Below, one piece after another: positions 32,031-42,115 of a stretch of 64,000 nucleotides of DNA. This DNA comes from Pseudomonas sp. S04. Lineage in GTDB: Bacteria; Pseudomonadota; Gammaproteobacteria; Pseudomonadales; Pseudomonadaceae. The stretch spans positions 4,966,001 to 5,030,000 of the forward strand of contig NZ_CP019427.1 of NCBI RefSeq assembly GCF_009834545.1. The letters run 5' to 3'. Numbering within the stretch: the first letter of the stretch is position 1; the number at the start of each line of letters is the position of its first letter. The translations under genes were made by a program, and so were the position numbers. Under the pieces are notes generated by a model. It did not search any database, was not told the origin of the DNA, and worked only from the letters and a program-made list of their open reading frames with translations.

Positions 32031-32231
32031 TCAGTCCAATTCTTCAGCCCAGAGCGTCTGAACCGCTTCCAACACCTTCTCGCCAACACGACCAGAGGTA
32101 TTGTCAAAATCCGGCAGCTCTTTGATCCATTGCTGCAGATCGACGAAATTGACAGAAAACGGGTCTACGCCCGGCTTGGCCTCGGCCAACTCTTCTGCAA
32201 TGCGTTGAACATCATTCCAACCGTAGCTCAT
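32031..32231 (-). CDS. iscX: Fe-S cluster assembly protein IscX
   Basis: 66-residue acidic protein that binds IscS and iron and tunes cluster assembly. The family signature WNDVQRIAEELAEAKP and the C-terminal VLEAVQTLWAEELD are present. Last gene of the isc cluster, 14 bases after fdx. Confidence 0.95.
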   Translation of the reverse strand: MSYGWNDVQRIAEELAEAKPGVDPFSVNFVDLQQWIKELPDFDNTSGRVGEKVLEAVQTLWAEELD

Positions 32232-32245
32232 GACAGTCTTACCAG

Positions 32246-32587
32246 TCAGTGCGGCGCTTCAGCCGCATGGTTAAGCGAATATTTCGGGATTTCGACGGTG
32301 ATGTCTTCTTCACCCACTATAGCCTGACAGGCCAGGCGGGACACAGGCTCCAGACCCCAGGCCCGATCAAGATAGTCCTCTTCCAGCTCGTCGGCCTCTT
32401 CCAGCGAGTCAAAACCCTCACGAATCAGGCAGTGACAAGTAGTGCAAGCACAGACGCCGCCGCAGGCGCTTTCCATCTCGATGTGGTGTTCGTGGGCCAG
32501 CTCGAGAATAGAGGTGCCGGGCTCAGCCTCGACAACCATGCCGTCCGGGCAGAACTTCTCGTGTGGCAGAAAAATGACCTGCGGCAT
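32246..32587 (-). CDS. fdx: Isc-type [2Fe-2S] ferredoxin
   Basis: Electron donor for cluster assembly. 113 residues with the adrenodoxin-type ligands in ESACGGVCACTTCHCLI plus a distant Cys in SRLACQAIVG. Its ATG overlaps the hscA stop by one base (TGATG). Confidence 0.96.
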   Translation of the reverse strand: MPQVIFLPHEKFCPDGMVVEAEPGTSILELAHEHHIEMESACGGVCACTTCHCLIREGFDSLEEADELEEDYLDRAWGLEPVSRLACQAIVGEEDITVEIPKYSLNHAAEAPH

Positions 32588-34452
32588 CAGATATCCTCGA
32601 TTTCATTCAGATTGCGCCCCGACAGAGCGGCTTTCACCGTCTGATCCATGCGACGGGCTGCAAAAGCATCGGTCACTTGCGACAGACGCTTGGTCTGCTG
32701 CTCGATGGCGTAACCATCAGTACCTTTCATCAGTTCGATCAGTTCCTGCACCTGCAGGTCGATAACCATGCGCTCTTCGGCGTCGAGCAAGCGCTCACCA
32801 TCAGCCTCCAGGGCACCCTGCACCGCCTCGACCAGGCGCTGGGCATCAACTTGCTGCTCGCGCAGGACGCGGGCGGCCTTGTCGTCATTGGCGTGTTGGA
32901 ACGAATCCTTGAGCATGCGGGCAATTTCGCCGTCGGTCAGGCCGTAGGACGGCTTGACCTGGATGCTCGCCTCGACGCCCGAACCCAGCTCGCGCGCCGA
33001 AACGCTGAGCAGGCCGTCGGCGTCGACCTGGAAGGTCACACGAATCTTCGCTGCACCGGCAACCATGGCCGGAATCCCGCGCAATTCAAAACGCGCCAGG
33101 GAGCGGCAATCGCTGATCAGCTCACGCTCGCCCTGCAGCACGTGAATCATCATGGCCGACTGGCCGTCTTTGTAAGTGGTGAAGTCCTGGGCGCGCGCCA
33201 CCGGGATCGTGGTGTTGCGTGGAATCACCTTCTCCATCAGGCCGCCCATGGTTTCCAGCCCCAGCGACAACGGAATCACGTCGAGCAGGAGCAGTTCGCC
33301 ACCGTCACGCTTGTTGCCCGCCAGGGTATCGGCCTGGATCGCAGCACCAATGGCCACCACCTGATCCGGATCGATTTCCGTCAGCGGCTGGCGACCAAAC
33401 GCCTCAGCGACAGCCTCACGCACCCGCGGCACACGGGTGGAACCACCGACCATGACCACCGCGTGCACGTCGTCCAGCTCAATGCCAGAGTCACGCACGG
33501 CACGACGGCAGGCCTTGAGGCTGCGCGCGACCATTGGCTCGATCAGCGCATCAAAGGCTTCACGGGTCAGCTCGGCTTTCCAGGCACCATGGACCACTTC
33601 GACCGACGAGGCATTGGTCAACGCTTCCTTGGCCGCGCAGGCGGTTTGCAACAGTTGACGCTGCGCGCCCGGATCGAGGTCGGCGGACAAGCCGGCGCTC
33701 TCGATGATCCAACCCGCAATCGCGTGGTCAAAATCGTCGCCACCCAGGGCGCTGTCGCCGCCGGTAGCCAGGACTTCAAACACACCGCCGGTCAGGCGCA
33801 GAATCGAAATATCGAAGGTGCCGCCGCCCAGGTCATAGATAGCGACCAGGCCCTCGGCGTGCTGGTCCAGCCCGTAGGCGACCGCCGCAGCCGTTGGCTC
33901 ATTGAGCAAGCGCAGCACGTTCAGGCCGGCCAGCTTGGCCGCATCCTTGGTGGCTTGGCGCTGGGCATCGTCGAAGTAGGCCGGAACCGTGATCACGGCA
34001 CCCACCAGCTCACCACCCAACGCCGCTTCAGCGCGCTGACGCAGGACCTTGAGGATGTCGGCGGAGACTTCGACCGGGCTTTTCGGCCCTTGAACAGTGT
34101 CGATGAACGGCATGTGCGACTCGCCACCGACAAAGCGGTACGGCAGTTGCTCGCCCAGCTGCTTGACGTCGGACAGACCACGACCCATCAAGCGCTTGAC
34201 CGACAGCACCGTGTTCAACGGGTCGGTAGCAGCAGCCAGCCTGGCGGACTCGCCCACTTCGACGCGATCTGCGTGATAGCGCACGGCAGACGGCAGGATG
34301 ACCTGCCCGTCAGCATCGGCCAGCGGCTCGGAAAGACCACTGCGCAACGCAGCGACCAGCGAATTGGTAGTGCCCAAGTCGATCCCCACAGCCAGACGAC
34401 GCTGGTGCGGTTGAGGACTTTGGCCGGGTTCGGCGATCTGCAGTAGGGCCAT
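32587..34452 (-). CDS. hscA: Fe-S assembly Hsp70 chaperone HscA
   Basis: Specialised Hsp70 that releases clusters from IscU in an ATP-dependent way. 621 residues: actin-like ATPase domain with [12 protein letters not shown] and [15 protein letters not shown], then substrate-binding beta domain and helical lid. Works with HscB encoded just upstream (51-base gap). Confidence 0.97.
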   Translation of the reverse strand: MALLQIAEPGQSPQPHQRRLAVGIDLGTTNSLVAALRSGLSEPLADADGQVILPSAVRYHADRVEVGESARLAAATDPLNTVLSVKRLMGRGLSDVKQLGEQLPYRFVGGESHMPFIDTVQGPKSPVEVSADILKVLRQRAEAALGGELVGAVITVPAYFDDAQRQATKDAAKLAGLNVLRLLNEPTAAAVAYGLDQHAEGLVAIYDLGGGTFDISILRLTGGVFEVLATGGDSALGGDDFDHAIAGWIIESAGLSADLDPGAQRQLLQTACAAKEALTNASSVEVVHGAWKAELTREAFDALIEPMVARSLKACRRAVRDSGIELDDVHAVVMVGGSTRVPRVREAVAEAFGRQPLTEIDPDQVVAIGAAIQADTLAGNKRDGGELLLLDVIPLSLGLETMGGLMEKVIPRNTTIPVARAQDFTTYKDGQSAMMIHVLQGERELISDCRSLARFELRGIPAMVAGAAKIRVTFQVDADGLLSVSARELGSGVEASIQVKPSYGLTDGEIARMLKDSFQHANDDKAARVLREQQVDAQRLVEAVQGALEADGERLLDAEERMVIDLQVQELIELMKGTDGYAIEQQTKRLSQVTDAFAARRMDQTVKAALSGRNLNEIEDI

Positions 34453-34503
34453 CGTTATCAGGACTTATCTGTATATCAGGCGTGCGACCGAGGCGGCACT
34501 GGG

Positions 34504-35025
34504 TTAATCGTCGAGGCGCTCTTCTAACTGGCGCACTTCGTAGGTGAGCTTGTCGAGGAACTGCATGCGCCGCATCAGGCGTTCGGCCTGTTCGCGTTGC
34601 GCGGCATCGTTCCAGCAAGCTGCGAAGCTTTGGTTCAGTTCTTCCTGGGCGACCTTCAGGCGGCGCTTGAATACCGCAACCCCGGCCAGGTCGGCACTGT
34701 CTTGCAGGTCTTCGAGCTCTTCGCGCCATTGCATCTGCTGCAGAAGAAATTCCGGATCATGCACCGTGACCTCCAGCGGCAACTCACCACCACCCATGGC
34801 GAGCAGGTAACGCGCGCGTTTGGGGGGATTCTTGAGCGTCTGGTAGGCCTCGTTGAGGCTCGCGGATTGCTCTAGCGCCAGCCGTTGCTCACGCTCGGAA
34901 GCATCAGCAAAGCGGTCCGGATGAACGCCGCGCGCCAACTCACGGTAGCGCGTAGCCAGCTGGTCGAGGTCCAGGTTGAAGCTCGGTTGCAGCTCAAATA
35001 AAGCGAAATGACAAGGAGTACCCAC
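34504..35025 (-). CDS. hscB: Fe-S assembly J-domain co-chaperone HscB
   Basis: Binds IscU and delivers it to HscA. 173 residues from the GTG at 35025 ([12 protein letters not shown]), the family's normal start; ACAAGGAGTACCC-like Shine-Dalgarno bases are not on this strand, so the choice rests on family alignment. The J domain has the [13 protein letters not shown] loop and the C-terminal three-helix IscU-binding bundle follows. Confidence 0.95.
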   Translation of the reverse strand: MGTPCHFALFELQPSFNLDLDQLATRYRELARGVHPDRFADASEREQRLALEQSASLNEAYQTLKNPPKRARYLLAMGGGELPLEVTVHDPEFLLQQMQWREELEDLQDSADLAGVAVFKRRLKVAQEELNQSFAACWNDAAQREQAERLMRRMQFLDKLTYEVRQLEERLDD

Positions 35026-35033
35026 GACAAGCC

Positions 35034-35357
35034 TCAGATGTTGAAGCTTTCGCCGCAGCCACATTCACCGCGTACGTTGGGATTGTTGAACTTGAAGCCT
35101 TCGTTCAACCCTTCCTTGACGAAATCGAGTTCGGTGCCGTCCAGGTAGGCCAGGCTTTTCGGGTCGATGATCACTTTCTCGCCGTGACTTTCGAACACCT
35201 GATCCTCTGCCACCACTTCGTCGACAAACTCCAGCACGTAGGCAAGGCCGGAACAGCCCGTGGTGCGAACACCCAGGCGAATCCCCTCACCTTTGCCGCG
35301 CCCGTCGAGGGAGCGTCGCACGTGTCGAGCAGCCGCTTCTGTCATGCTGATAGCCAT
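35034..35357 (-). CDS. iscA: A-type Fe-S carrier IscA
   Basis: 107 residues from the ATG at 35357. The three conserved cysteines are in [11 protein letters not shown] and [11 protein letters not shown]. Carries iron or clusters to target proteins after IscU. Eight bases upstream of hscB. Confidence 0.96.
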   Translation of the reverse strand: MAISMTEAAARHVRRSLDGRGKGEGIRLGVRTTGCSGLAYVLEFVDEVVAEDQVFESHGEKVIIDPKSLAYLDGTELDFVKEGLNEGFKFNNPNVRGECGCGESFNI

Positions 35358-35391
35358 CGTTGACTCCTTACTCGTCGCCAAAACCTGAAAG

Positions 35392-35778
35392 TCAGATCAA
35401 GCCTTTTTTCTGCTTGTAGTCGCGAACAGCTGCCTTGATGGCGTCTTCAGCGAGTACCGAGCAGTGGATTTTCACTGGCGGCAGGGCCAGTTCTTCAGCC
35501 AGCTGAGTGTTCTTGATGGTCTCGGCTTCATCCAGGGTCTTGCCCTTCATCCACTCGGTAGCCAGGGAGCTGGAAGCAATGGCGGAACCGCAGCCGTAGG
35601 TCTTGAACTTGGCGTCTTCGATGATGCCTTGCTCGTTGACCTTGATCTGCAGGCGCATCACGTCGCCGCACGCCGGAGCGCCGACCATGCCGGTGCCGAC
35701 ATCAGGATCTTCCGCGTCCATCTTGCCGACGTTGCGCGGGTTCTCGTAGTGGTCGATGACCTTTTCGCTGTAAGCCAT
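35392..35778 (-). CDS. iscU: Fe-S cluster scaffold IscU
   Basis: 128 residues. The cluster ligands are in [20 protein letters not shown] and [11 protein letters not shown]. The HscA-binding LPPVK motif is visible ([10 protein letters not shown]). Lies between iscS and iscA. Confidence 0.98.
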   Translation of the reverse strand: MAYSEKVIDHYENPRNVGKMDAEDPDVGTGMVGAPACGDVMRLQIKVNEQGIIEDAKFKTYGCGSAIASSSLATEWMKGKTLDEAETIKNTQLAEELALPPVKIHCSVLAEDAIKAAVRDYKQKKGLI

Positions 35779-35867
35779 GATTCTTAATCCTCACTCATCA
35801 GAGAGTCGCTCTTTGGGCCCTGCAAACCGAAATTTCAAGACAGGACCCGTGTGCGGCGACTTATATA

Positions 35868-37082
35868 TCAGTGTGCCGCCCACTCGATCTTCGAAATGTC
35901 GACGCCGTCTTTGTACATGTCCCACAGCGGCGACAGAGCGCGCAGCTTGGTAACGGCCTCGCAGACTTTCTGCGCGGCGTAATCGATTTCTTCTTCGGTG
36001 GTGAAGCGGCCGAAGGTGAAGCGGATCGAGCTGTGTGCCAGTTCGTCGTTGCGGCCCAGGGCGCGCAGTACGTACGAAGGCTCAAGCGAAGCCGAGGTGC
36101 AGGCCGAACCGGAGGAAACCGCCAGGTCCTTGAGCGCCATGATCAGCGATTCGCCTTCAACGTAGTTGAAGCTCAGGTTCAGGTTGTGCGGAACGCGGGC
36201 GGTCAGGCTGCCGTTGACGTACAGCTCTTCCAGATGCTCGACCTGCTTGTAGAAGCGGTCGCTCAGGGCCTTGATGCGCACGTTCTCGGCAACCATGTCT
36301 TCCTTGGCTACGCGGAAGGCTTCGCCCATGCCGACGATCTGGTGAGTGGCCAGGGTGCCGGAGCGCATGCCACGCTCATGACCGCCACCGTGCATGGTCG
36401 CTTCGATGCGCACACGCGGCTTGCGGCTCACGTACAGTGCGCCGATGCCTTTAGGGCCGTAGGTCTTGTGGGCGGAGAACGACATCATGTCGACTTTCAG
36501 CTTCTGCAGGTCGATTTCGACCTTGCCAGTGGACTGTGCGGCGTCGACGTGGAACAGGATGCCCTTGGAACGGAGCAACTCACCGATGGCGGCGATGTCG
36601 TTGATGGTGCCGATCTCGTTGTTCACATGCATGACCGAAACCAGGATGGTGTCGTCACGCAGTGCAGCTTCGATCATTTCCGGAGTCACCAGGCCATCAG
36701 TGCGCGGCTCGAGGTAGGTCACTTCGAAACCTTCACGCTCCAGTTGGCGCATGGTGTCAAGGACAGCCTTGTGCTCAATCTTGGTGGTGATCAGGTGCTT
36801 GCCTTTGGTGGCATAGAAATGTGCCGCACCCTTGATTGCCAGGTTGTCGGACTCGGTGGCACCGGAGGTCCAGACGATTTCACGCGGGTCGGCGTTGACC
36901 AGGTCGGCGACCTGGCGACGAGCGTTCTCGACCGATTCTTCGGCTTTCCAGCCGAACACGTGGGAGCGGGACGCCGGGTTACCGAAGTTTCCGTCGACCA
37001 GCAGGCATTCACTCATCTTTTGCGCGACACGCGGATCAACCGGGGTGGTCGCAGAGTAATCAAGGTAAATCGGCAATTTCAT
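35868..37082 (-). CDS. iscS: Cysteine desulfurase IscS
   Basis: PLP enzyme that supplies sulfur from cysteine for Fe-S clusters and tRNA thiolation. 404 residues. The PLP lysine is in [16 protein letters not shown], and the mobile loop with the active Cys is [16 protein letters not shown]. 50 bases after iscR. Confidence 0.98.
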   Translation of the reverse strand: MKLPIYLDYSATTPVDPRVAQKMSECLLVDGNFGNPASRSHVFGWKAEESVENARRQVADLVNADPREIVWTSGATESDNLAIKGAAHFYATKGKHLITTKIEHKAVLDTMRQLEREGFEVTYLEPRTDGLVTPEMIEAALRDDTILVSVMHVNNEIGTINDIAAIGELLRSKGILFHVDAAQSTGKVEIDLQKLKVDMMSFSAHKTYGPKGIGALYVSRKPRVRIEATMHGGGHERGMRSGTLATHQIVGMGEAFRVAKEDMVAENVRIKALSDRFYKQVEHLEELYVNGSLTARVPHNLNLSFNYVEGESLIMALKDLAVSSGSACTSASLEPSYVLRALGRNDELAHSSIRFTFGRFTTEEEIDYAAQKVCEAVTKLRALSPLWDMYKDGVDISKIEWAAH

Positions 37083-37132
37083 GGACTATCTCCTAAATCA
37101 GGCTGGCTGGCGTGCCGCTAGCTCTTTGGCTG

Positions 37133-37624
37133 TCATTCGACGGCGGACGCTTCAATCTTGTCCAGGCGCGGCGACTTGCTGTTGCAACGACGCTGGTCCT
37201 GACGCTGGGCTACTTCTTGTACCTCACGGCGAGTGACAAGATCAGCCAAGCTGATACCGCTGAGAAATTCGTGGATTTGCAGGCTCAGATCACACCACAA
37301 GTGGTGGGTCAGACAGGTATCGCCGCCGTGGCAATCACCCAGACCCTGGCACTTGGTAGCGTCAACCGATTCATTTACCGCGTCGATTACCTGAGCAACC
37401 TGGATCCCCTGCATGTCACGCGACAGCTGGTAGCCGCCGCCAGGACCACGAACGCTGGAAACCAGGTTGCTGCGGCGCAACTTGGCAAAAAGCTGTTCGA
37501 GGTAGGACAGGGAAATGCCTTGGCGCTCGGAAATGTCAGCCAGGGACACAGGCCCATGCTGCGCGTGCAACGCCAGGTCAAGCATGGCGGTGACAGCGTA
37601 TCGGCCTTTTGTAGTCAGTCGCAT
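37133..37624 (-). CDS. iscR: Fe-S-sensing Rrf2 transcriptional regulator IscR
   Basis: 163 residues from the ATG at 37624. The winged helix ([19 protein letters not shown]) is followed by the [2Fe-2S] ligand cysteines in [14 protein letters not shown]. With a cluster bound it represses the isc promoter. Two operator-like sites lie just upstream, so autoregulation of the whole cluster is expected. Confidence 0.97.
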   Translation of the reverse strand: MRLTTKGRYAVTAMLDLALHAQHGPVSLADISERQGISLSYLEQLFAKLRRSNLVSSVRGPGGGYQLSRDMQGIQVAQVIDAVNESVDATKCQGLGDCHGGDTCLTHHLWCDLSLQIHEFLSGISLADLVTRREVQEVAQRQDQRRCNSKSPRLDKIEASAVE

Positions 37625-37656
37625 GGACAATTACCGCGGAGTTTCGGGATGGGAGG

Positions 37657-37685
37657 AGTATGCAATTCCCGAGTATTTAAGTCAA
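37657..37685 (-). promoter_or_regulatory. Probable sigma-70 promoter of iscR
   Basis: On the minus strand TTGACT (37680-37685) and CATACT (37657-37662) with 17-base spacing, 33 bases before iscR. Confidence 0.7.
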
Positions 37686-37689
37686 CTAT
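37665..37689 (-). promoter_or_regulatory. IscR type 1 operator, proximal
   Basis: 25-base site on the minus strand beginning ATAGTTGACT and ending CTCGGGAAT, a close match to the type 1 IscR consensus (ATA..YYGACT..AGTCRRSTAT). It overlaps the -35 and spacer, suiting repression. Confidence 0.72.
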
Positions 37690-37714
37690 AAGACCTAGTA
37701 CTTTAGTCAGGTTT
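37688..37714 (-). promoter_or_regulatory. IscR type 1 operator, distal
   Basis: Second IscR-like half-palindrome on the minus strand (AAACCTGACT ... TAGGTCTTAT), adjacent to the proximal site. Weaker match. Confidence 0.6.
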
Positions 37715-37782
37715 ACCTGCAAAAGAGCGCGCGTATCATAGCAAAGGCTGGCCGCTAACAGCCAGTAGTACCGCGTTATCGT

Positions 37783-37809
37783 TCATCGCGGGCAAGCCCG
37801 CTCCCACAG
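37783..37809. repeat. Single REP unit
   Basis: CATCGCGGGCAAGCCCGCTCCCACAGG, with only a degenerate partner (TTGTGGGGGCGACTCGG) 40 bases on, between iscR and cysE. Confidence 0.75.
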
Positions 37810-37868
37810 GGATTTTCGGTGCTAATGCAAGCTGTGTATCACCGAAGACCTTGTGGGGGCGACTCGGT

Positions 37869-38648
37869 CTAGCTGGCCTGGGTCTGATCCTTGTCTTTCA
37901 CACAGGCGAAATCTTCTTCGCGCAACTCAGGCAGGTCCTTGGCACAGTACGGGCTGCCGAGGTCTTTCAGCGCGCCGCACATCCCTTCCAGACGACCATC
38001 CACCGCCTGCAGGTGGTCGAGCAACTGACCAATGGCCCGTGCCACCGGGTCAGGCATGTCTTCGCCGACACCGTAGGCATCAAATCCGATCTTCTCGGCC
38101 ATGGCCTTGCGCTTGGCCTCCTGCTCGTCGTCGGACTTGACGATGATCCGCCCTGGAATCCCGACCACAGTCGCACCGGCCGGCACCGCCTTGGTCACCA
38201 CCGCATTGGAGCCGACCTTGGCGCCCGCCCCCACGGTGAACGGCCCCAGCACCTTGGCGCCGGCACCCACCACCACACCATCTTCCAGCGTCGGGTGGCG
38301 CTTGCCTTTATTCCAGCTGGTACCGCCCAGGGTCACGCCCTGATACAGCGTCACGTCATCACCGATCTCGGCGGTTTCACCAATGACGATGCCCATACCG
38401 TGATCAATAAAGAAGCGTCGGCCGACCTTGGCACCCGGGTGAATCTCGATCCCGGTCAACCAGCGACCGAAGTTCGATACCAACCGCGCCAGCCATTTCC
38501 AGCCCCACCCCCACAGCGCCGCCGACAGGCGATGAATCCAGATCGCGTGCATGCCCGGGTAGCAGGTCAGCACTTCGAATGCATTACGTGCCGCCGGGTC
38601 TCGGTGGAAAACGCTCTGGATATCTTCACGCAAACGCTCGAACATCAT
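37869..38648 (-). CDS. cysE: Serine O-acetyltransferase
   Basis: Makes O-acetylserine for cysteine synthesis. 259 residues. Helical N-terminus, then left-handed beta-helix hexapeptide repeats with the active region [22 protein letters not shown] and [14 protein letters not shown]. The last ~80 residues form a longer C-terminal tail than in E. coli. Its position beside the isc cluster is usual in pseudomonads and links cysteine supply to cluster synthesis. Overlaps the trmJ stop by one base. Confidence 0.95.
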   Translation of the reverse strand: MMFERLREDIQSVFHRDPAARNAFEVLTCYPGMHAIWIHRLSAALWGWGWKWLARLVSNFGRWLTGIEIHPGAKVGRRFFIDHGMGIVIGETAEIGDDVTLYQGVTLGGTSWNKGKRHPTLEDGVVVGAGAKVLGPFTVGAGAKVGSNAVVTKAVPAGATVVGIPGRIIVKSDDEQEAKRKAMAEKIGFDAYGVGEDMPDPVARAIGQLLDHLQAVDGRLEGMCGALKDLGSPYCAKDLPELREEDFACVKDKDQTQAS

Positions 38649-39418
38649 TAATCCTTCCGCTTAAGGAGCTCACCACGGGCCGCTTTCTGGGTTTCCGTGA
38701 GGATGCCACGCAAAATATTCATCTCCGCCCGGCTGACCGAGCTTCGTCCGTACAGCCGGCGCAGGCGCGCCATCAAGTGCCGCGGTTTTTCCGGATCGAG
38801 AAACTCGATGGCCACCAGGGTCTGCTCCAGGTGCTCATAGAATCGCTCCAGCTCATCCATGGTCGCCAGCTCACCGCTCTTGGTGGACGCCACTTCTTCC
38901 TTCTCGACCTTGCTTGGCTGGCCTTGCGCGGCCAACCAGGACATGCGCACCTCATAGCTCAACACCTGCACCGCGGCCCCCAGGTTCAGCGAGCTGAACT
39001 CAGGGTCCGAAGGAATGTGCACGTGATAATGACATCGCTGCAGCTCTTCATTGGTCAGGCCGGAATCTTCACGACCAAACACCAGGGCAATCTCGGCACC
39101 GGACGCCGCTTCCTCGACCACCTTGGTCCCGCACTCGCGCGGATCGAGCAGCGGCCAGGGAATGCGACGATCGCGCGCGCTGGTGCCAAGCACCAGGTTA
39201 CAGCCCACCAGCGCATCTTCCAGGGTGGCGACCACTTGTGCGTTTTCCAGGATATCGCCGGCACCCGAAGCCCGTGCATCGGCCTCGTGATGGGGAAACA
39301 ACCGCGGCTCCACCAGCACCAGGCGCGACAGCCCCATGTTCTTCATGGCACGCGCAGCCCCACCGATGTTTCCCGGATGACTGGTATTGACCAGGACGAC
39401 ACGAATGTTCTGCAGCAA
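38648..39418 (-). CDS. trmJ: tRNA (cytidine/uridine-2'-O)-methyltransferase TrmJ
   Basis: SPOUT methyltransferase that 2'-O-methylates residue 32 of tRNAs. I place the start at the TTG 39418 ([17 protein letters not shown]), giving 256 residues as in the family; an ATG at 39466 adds 16 residues with no family match. The trefoil-knot SAM site is in [12 protein letters not shown] and [16 protein letters not shown]. Divergent from suhB. Confidence 0.9.
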   Translation of the reverse strand: MLQNIRVVLVNTSHPGNIGGAARAMKNMGLSRLVLVEPRLFPHHEADARASGAGDILENAQVVATLEDALVGCNLVLGTSARDRRIPWPLLDPRECGTKVVEEAASGAEIALVFGREDSGLTNEELQRCHYHVHIPSDPEFSSLNLGAAVQVLSYEVRMSWLAAQGQPSKVEKEEVASTKSGELATMDELERFYEHLEQTLVAIEFLDPEKPRHLMARLRRLYGRSSVSRAEMNILRGILTETQKAARGELLKRKD

Positions 39419-39499
39419 GGGAGGCGCTCTCTGACAGGGAATTTGGTCGCAAATCTTACAGTTCATCCTAAAGTTAAGCTACGAAAGCAAACGTCGTCG

Positions 39500-39527
39500 T
39501 TCACCTGTAGAAACTTTCTGCTAGAAT
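39500..39527 (+). promoter_or_regulatory. Probable suhB promoter
   Basis: TTCACC (39500-39505) and TAGAAT (39522-39527), 16-base spacing, 36 bases before the suhB ATG. Confidence 0.55.
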
Positions 39528-39563
39528 GCTCGGCTTTCTTTAACAACCTTAGGTGACACATCC

Positions 39564-40382
39564 ATGCAGCCCATGCTGAATATCGCGCTGCGCGCCGCCC
39601 GCAGCGCCAGTGAATTGATTTTCCGCTCCATCGAGCGCCTGGATACCATCAAGGTCGATGAAAAAGACGCCAAGGACTACGTGTCCGAAGTGGATCGCGC
39701 GGCCGAACAGAAAATCGTCGACGCCCTGCGCAAAGCCTACCCGAACCACTCGATCCTCGGCGAAGAGACCGGCATGCACGCCGGCACCGGTATCGAAGGC
39801 GAAGAGTACCTGTGGATCATCGACCCACTGGACGGCACCACCAACTTCCTGCGTGGCATCCCCCACTTCGCCGTCAGCATCGCCTGCAAATACCGTGGTC
39901 GCCTGGAACACGCCGTGGTCCTGGACCCGGTTCGCCAGGAAGAGTTCACCGCCAGCCGTGGCCGTGGCGCCCAACTGAACGGTCGTCGCCTGCGCGTCAG
40001 CGGTCGTACCAGCCTGGACGGCGCCCTGCTGGGTACTGGCTTCCCGTTCCGTGACGACCAGATGGACAACCTCGACAACTACCTGGGCATGTTCCGCGCC
40101 CTGGTTGGCCAGACTGCCGGCATCCGCCGCGCTGGCGCCGCGAGCCTGGACCTGGCGTACGTCGCCGCCGGCCGTTTCGACGCATTCTGGGAGTCGGGCC
40201 TGTCCGAGTGGGACATGGCTGCAGGCGCCCTGCTGATCCAGGAAGCAGGCGGCCTGGTGAGCGACTTCACCGGCGGTCACGACTTCCTCGAAAAAGGCCA
40301 CATCGTTGCCGGCAACACCAAATGCTTCAAGGCAGTCCTGACGGCCATCCAGCCGCACCTGCCAGCCTCGCTGAAACGCTAA
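39564..40382 (+). CDS. suhB: Inositol monophosphatase family protein SuhB
   Basis: 272 residues. Metal and substrate motifs are complete: GEETG, WIIDPLDGTTNFLRGIPHFA and ESGLSEWDMAAGALLIQEAGG. Besides phosphatase activity, SuhB in gammaproteobacteria joins the rRNA antitermination complex, and in P. aeruginosa it influences virulence switching. Monocistronic, with its own promoter and terminator. Confidence 0.95.
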   Translation: MQPMLNIALRAARSASELIFRSIERLDTIKVDEKDAKDYVSEVDRAAEQKIVDALRKAYPNHSILGEETGMHAGTGIEGEEYLWIIDPLDGTTNFLRGIPHFAVSIACKYRGRLEHAVVLDPVRQEEFTASRGRGAQLNGRRLRVSGRTSLDGALLGTGFPFRDDQMDNLDNYLGMFRALVGQTAGIRRAGAASLDLAYVAAGRFDAFWESGLSEWDMAAGALLIQEAGGLVSDFTGGHDFLEKGHIVAGNTKCFKAVLTAIQPHLPASLKR

Positions 40383-40400
40383 GCTTCCAGCGACAGAGAA

Positions 40401-40424
40401 AGCACCCTGCGGGGTGCTTTTTTT
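40401..40424 (+). terminator. Rho-independent terminator after suhB
   Basis: AGCACCC / GGGTGCT stem (with one extra G) and seven T, 18 bases after suhB. Confidence 0.92.
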
Positions 40425-40480
40425 ATGCCTGCCATTTGCCCTCGTACAGGGGATTGCGGCGGTGCATGGATCGCGGGCAC

Positions 40481-40511
40481 AAAAAAGCACCCCGCAGGGT
40501 GCTTCTTTTTT
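40481..40511 (-). terminator. Rho-independent terminator of the glycine-zipper gene
   Basis: On the minus strand AGCACCC TGC GGGTGCT followed by six T. Same hairpin sequence as the suhB terminator, in opposite orientation. Confidence 0.9.
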
Positions 40512-40523
40512 AATCTGAACCCT

Positions 40524-41072
40524 TTATTGAGCCGGTTCGTTCTGGCCCAGGACCAACTGGCCCTCCTTGTTGACCGGAATCTGGTTGCCTGGATCGCGAT
40601 CCATGCGCACCTTGCCTTCCTTGCCGTCGAGCGAATAACGCACGTCGTAGCCTACGACCTTGTCGCTGATGTCATTGACCGTGTTGCAACGGGTCTGCGT
40701 GGTGGTGTAGGTGTCACGCTCCTGCATGCCTTCCTGCACCTTGTTACCGGCATAACCGCCACCTACCGCACCAGCGACCGTGGCGATCTTCTTGCCGGTG
40801 CCGCCACCGATCTGGTTACCCAACAGGCCACCGGCCAGCGCACCGACCACGGTACCTGCGATCTGGTGTTGATCCTTGACCGGCGCCTGACGGGTCACGG
40901 TCACGTCCTTGCACACTTCACGTGGAGTCTTGATCTGTTTCTTGACCGGTTCAACGGCCAGTACTTGCGCATACTCAGGGCCGCTTTTTACCAGGCTGTA
41001 GGTGGCAACAGCACCCCCGGCAGTCACACCGACAGCACCCAATACCGCACCAACCAGCAACGACTTGTTCAC
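40524..41072 (-). CDS. Glycine-zipper 2TM-domain envelope protein
   Basis: 182 residues. An N-terminal signal/anchor helix is followed by a charged stretch with one Cys. The glycine zipper GTVVGALAGGLLGNQIGGGTGKK continues to GAVGGGYAGNKVQEG. The C-terminal domain has CNTVNDISDKVVGYDVRYSLDG. Members sit in the outer envelope and are sometimes annotated as surface antigen or YMGG-like; no precise role is known. Monocistronic. Confidence 0.85.
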   Translation of the reverse strand: MNKSLLVGAVLGAVGVTAGGAVATYSLVKSGPEYAQVLAVEPVKKQIKTPREVCKDVTVTRQAPVKDQHQIAGTVVGALAGGLLGNQIGGGTGKKIATVAGAVGGGYAGNKVQEGMQERDTYTTTQTRCNTVNDISDKVVGYDVRYSLDGKEGKVRMDRDPGNQIPVNKEGQLVLGQNEPAQ

Positions 41073-41131
41073 ATGAACCTCCTGACCATCACATGCGGGA
41101 CATGCCCGCGCTTCTCCCAGCCTTGGAGCAC

Positions 41132-41167
41132 AAAAAAAGGCGCGAGTTCAATACTCGCGCCTTTTTG
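41132..41167 (-). terminator. Rho-independent terminator after secF
   Basis: GGCGCGAGT / ACTCGCGCC stem with five-base loop; on the minus strand it ends in seven T. Closes the queA-tgt-yajC-secDF run. Confidence 0.92.
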
Positions 41168-41191
41168 GGTACTACCAAGTGGGAAAACGTC

Positions 41192-42106
41192 TCAAGGACG
41201 GTCGTCCACTTCCTTATCGGTGTTGACCGTAGGGATCAGGTCTTCACTGCTCAGGTTCAGCCAGATCAGCACCACGTTGGCGATGTAGATCGACGAGTAA
41301 GTACCCGCCAATACACCCACCAGCAGGGCCAGGGAGAAGCCGTACAGGTTGTCGCCACCGAAGAACAGCAGCGCGGCGATCGCCAACAGGGTCGAAACCG
41401 AGGTGGCAATGGTGCGCAGCAGGGTCTGGGTGGTCGAGATGTTGATGTTCTCGATCAGCGTCGCCTTGCGCAGCACACGGAAGTTCTCACGCACCCGGTC
41501 GAACACCACGATGGTGTCGTTGAGCGAGTAACCGATGATCGCCAGTACCGCCGCCAGCACCGTCAGGTCGAAGGTGATCTGGAAGAACGACAGGATACCG
41601 ATGGTCACGATCACGTCGTGGATCAGCGACACGATGGCCCCGACCGCAAACTTCCACTGAAAGCGGAACGCCAGGTAGATCAAGATGCCGCCCAGCGCCA
41701 TGAGCATGCCGAGGCCGCCCTGGTCACGCAGTTCTTCACCTACCTGCGGGCCGACGAACTCGACGCGCTTGACCACGGCCGGGTTGTCGCCGCCGACCTT
41801 CTGCAAGGCCTCGGCTACCTGGTGACCCAGTTGTGGGTCTTCGCCTGGCATGCGCACCAGCAAGTCGGTGGTCGCACCAAAGCTCTGCACCACCGCCTCG
41901 TGATAACCCGAGGTAACCAGTTGCTCACGCACCTTGGTCACATCGGCCGGACGCTCATAGGTCAGCTCGATCAGCGTACCGCCGGTGAAGTCCAGGCCAT
42001 AGTTCATGCCCTTGGTGGCAACACTGAACAACGCCAGCACCGTGAGGAACAATGTGACGCCGAACGCTACGTTGCGAACGCCCATGAAGTTGATTGTACG
42101 TAACAT
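41192..42106 (-). CDS. secF: Protein translocase subunit SecF
   Basis: 304 residues, RND-type membrane protein with six spans. LDFTGGTLIELTYERP follows the first helix; the conserved membrane motif is GYSLNDTIVVFDRVREN. With SecD it uses the proton gradient to complete export. Nine bases after secD. Confidence 0.97.
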   Translation of the reverse strand: MLRTINFMGVRNVAFGVTLFLTVLALFSVATKGMNYGLDFTGGTLIELTYERPADVTKVREQLVTSGYHEAVVQSFGATTDLLVRMPGEDPQLGHQVAEALQKVGGDNPAVVKRVEFVGPQVGEELRDQGGLGMLMALGGILIYLAFRFQWKFAVGAIVSLIHDVIVTIGILSFFQITFDLTVLAAVLAIIGYSLNDTIVVFDRVRENFRVLRKATLIENINISTTQTLLRTIATSVSTLLAIAALLFFGGDNLYGFSLALLVGVLAGTYSSIYIANVVLIWLNLSSEDLIPTVNTDKEVDDRP

Positions 42107-42115
42107 GGCAGCCCC

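Noticed and set aside
40401..40511. Same hairpin sequence twice within 110 bases, possible mobile or inverted repeat
   Set aside because: Explained by two convergent genes each having its own terminator of the same sequence.
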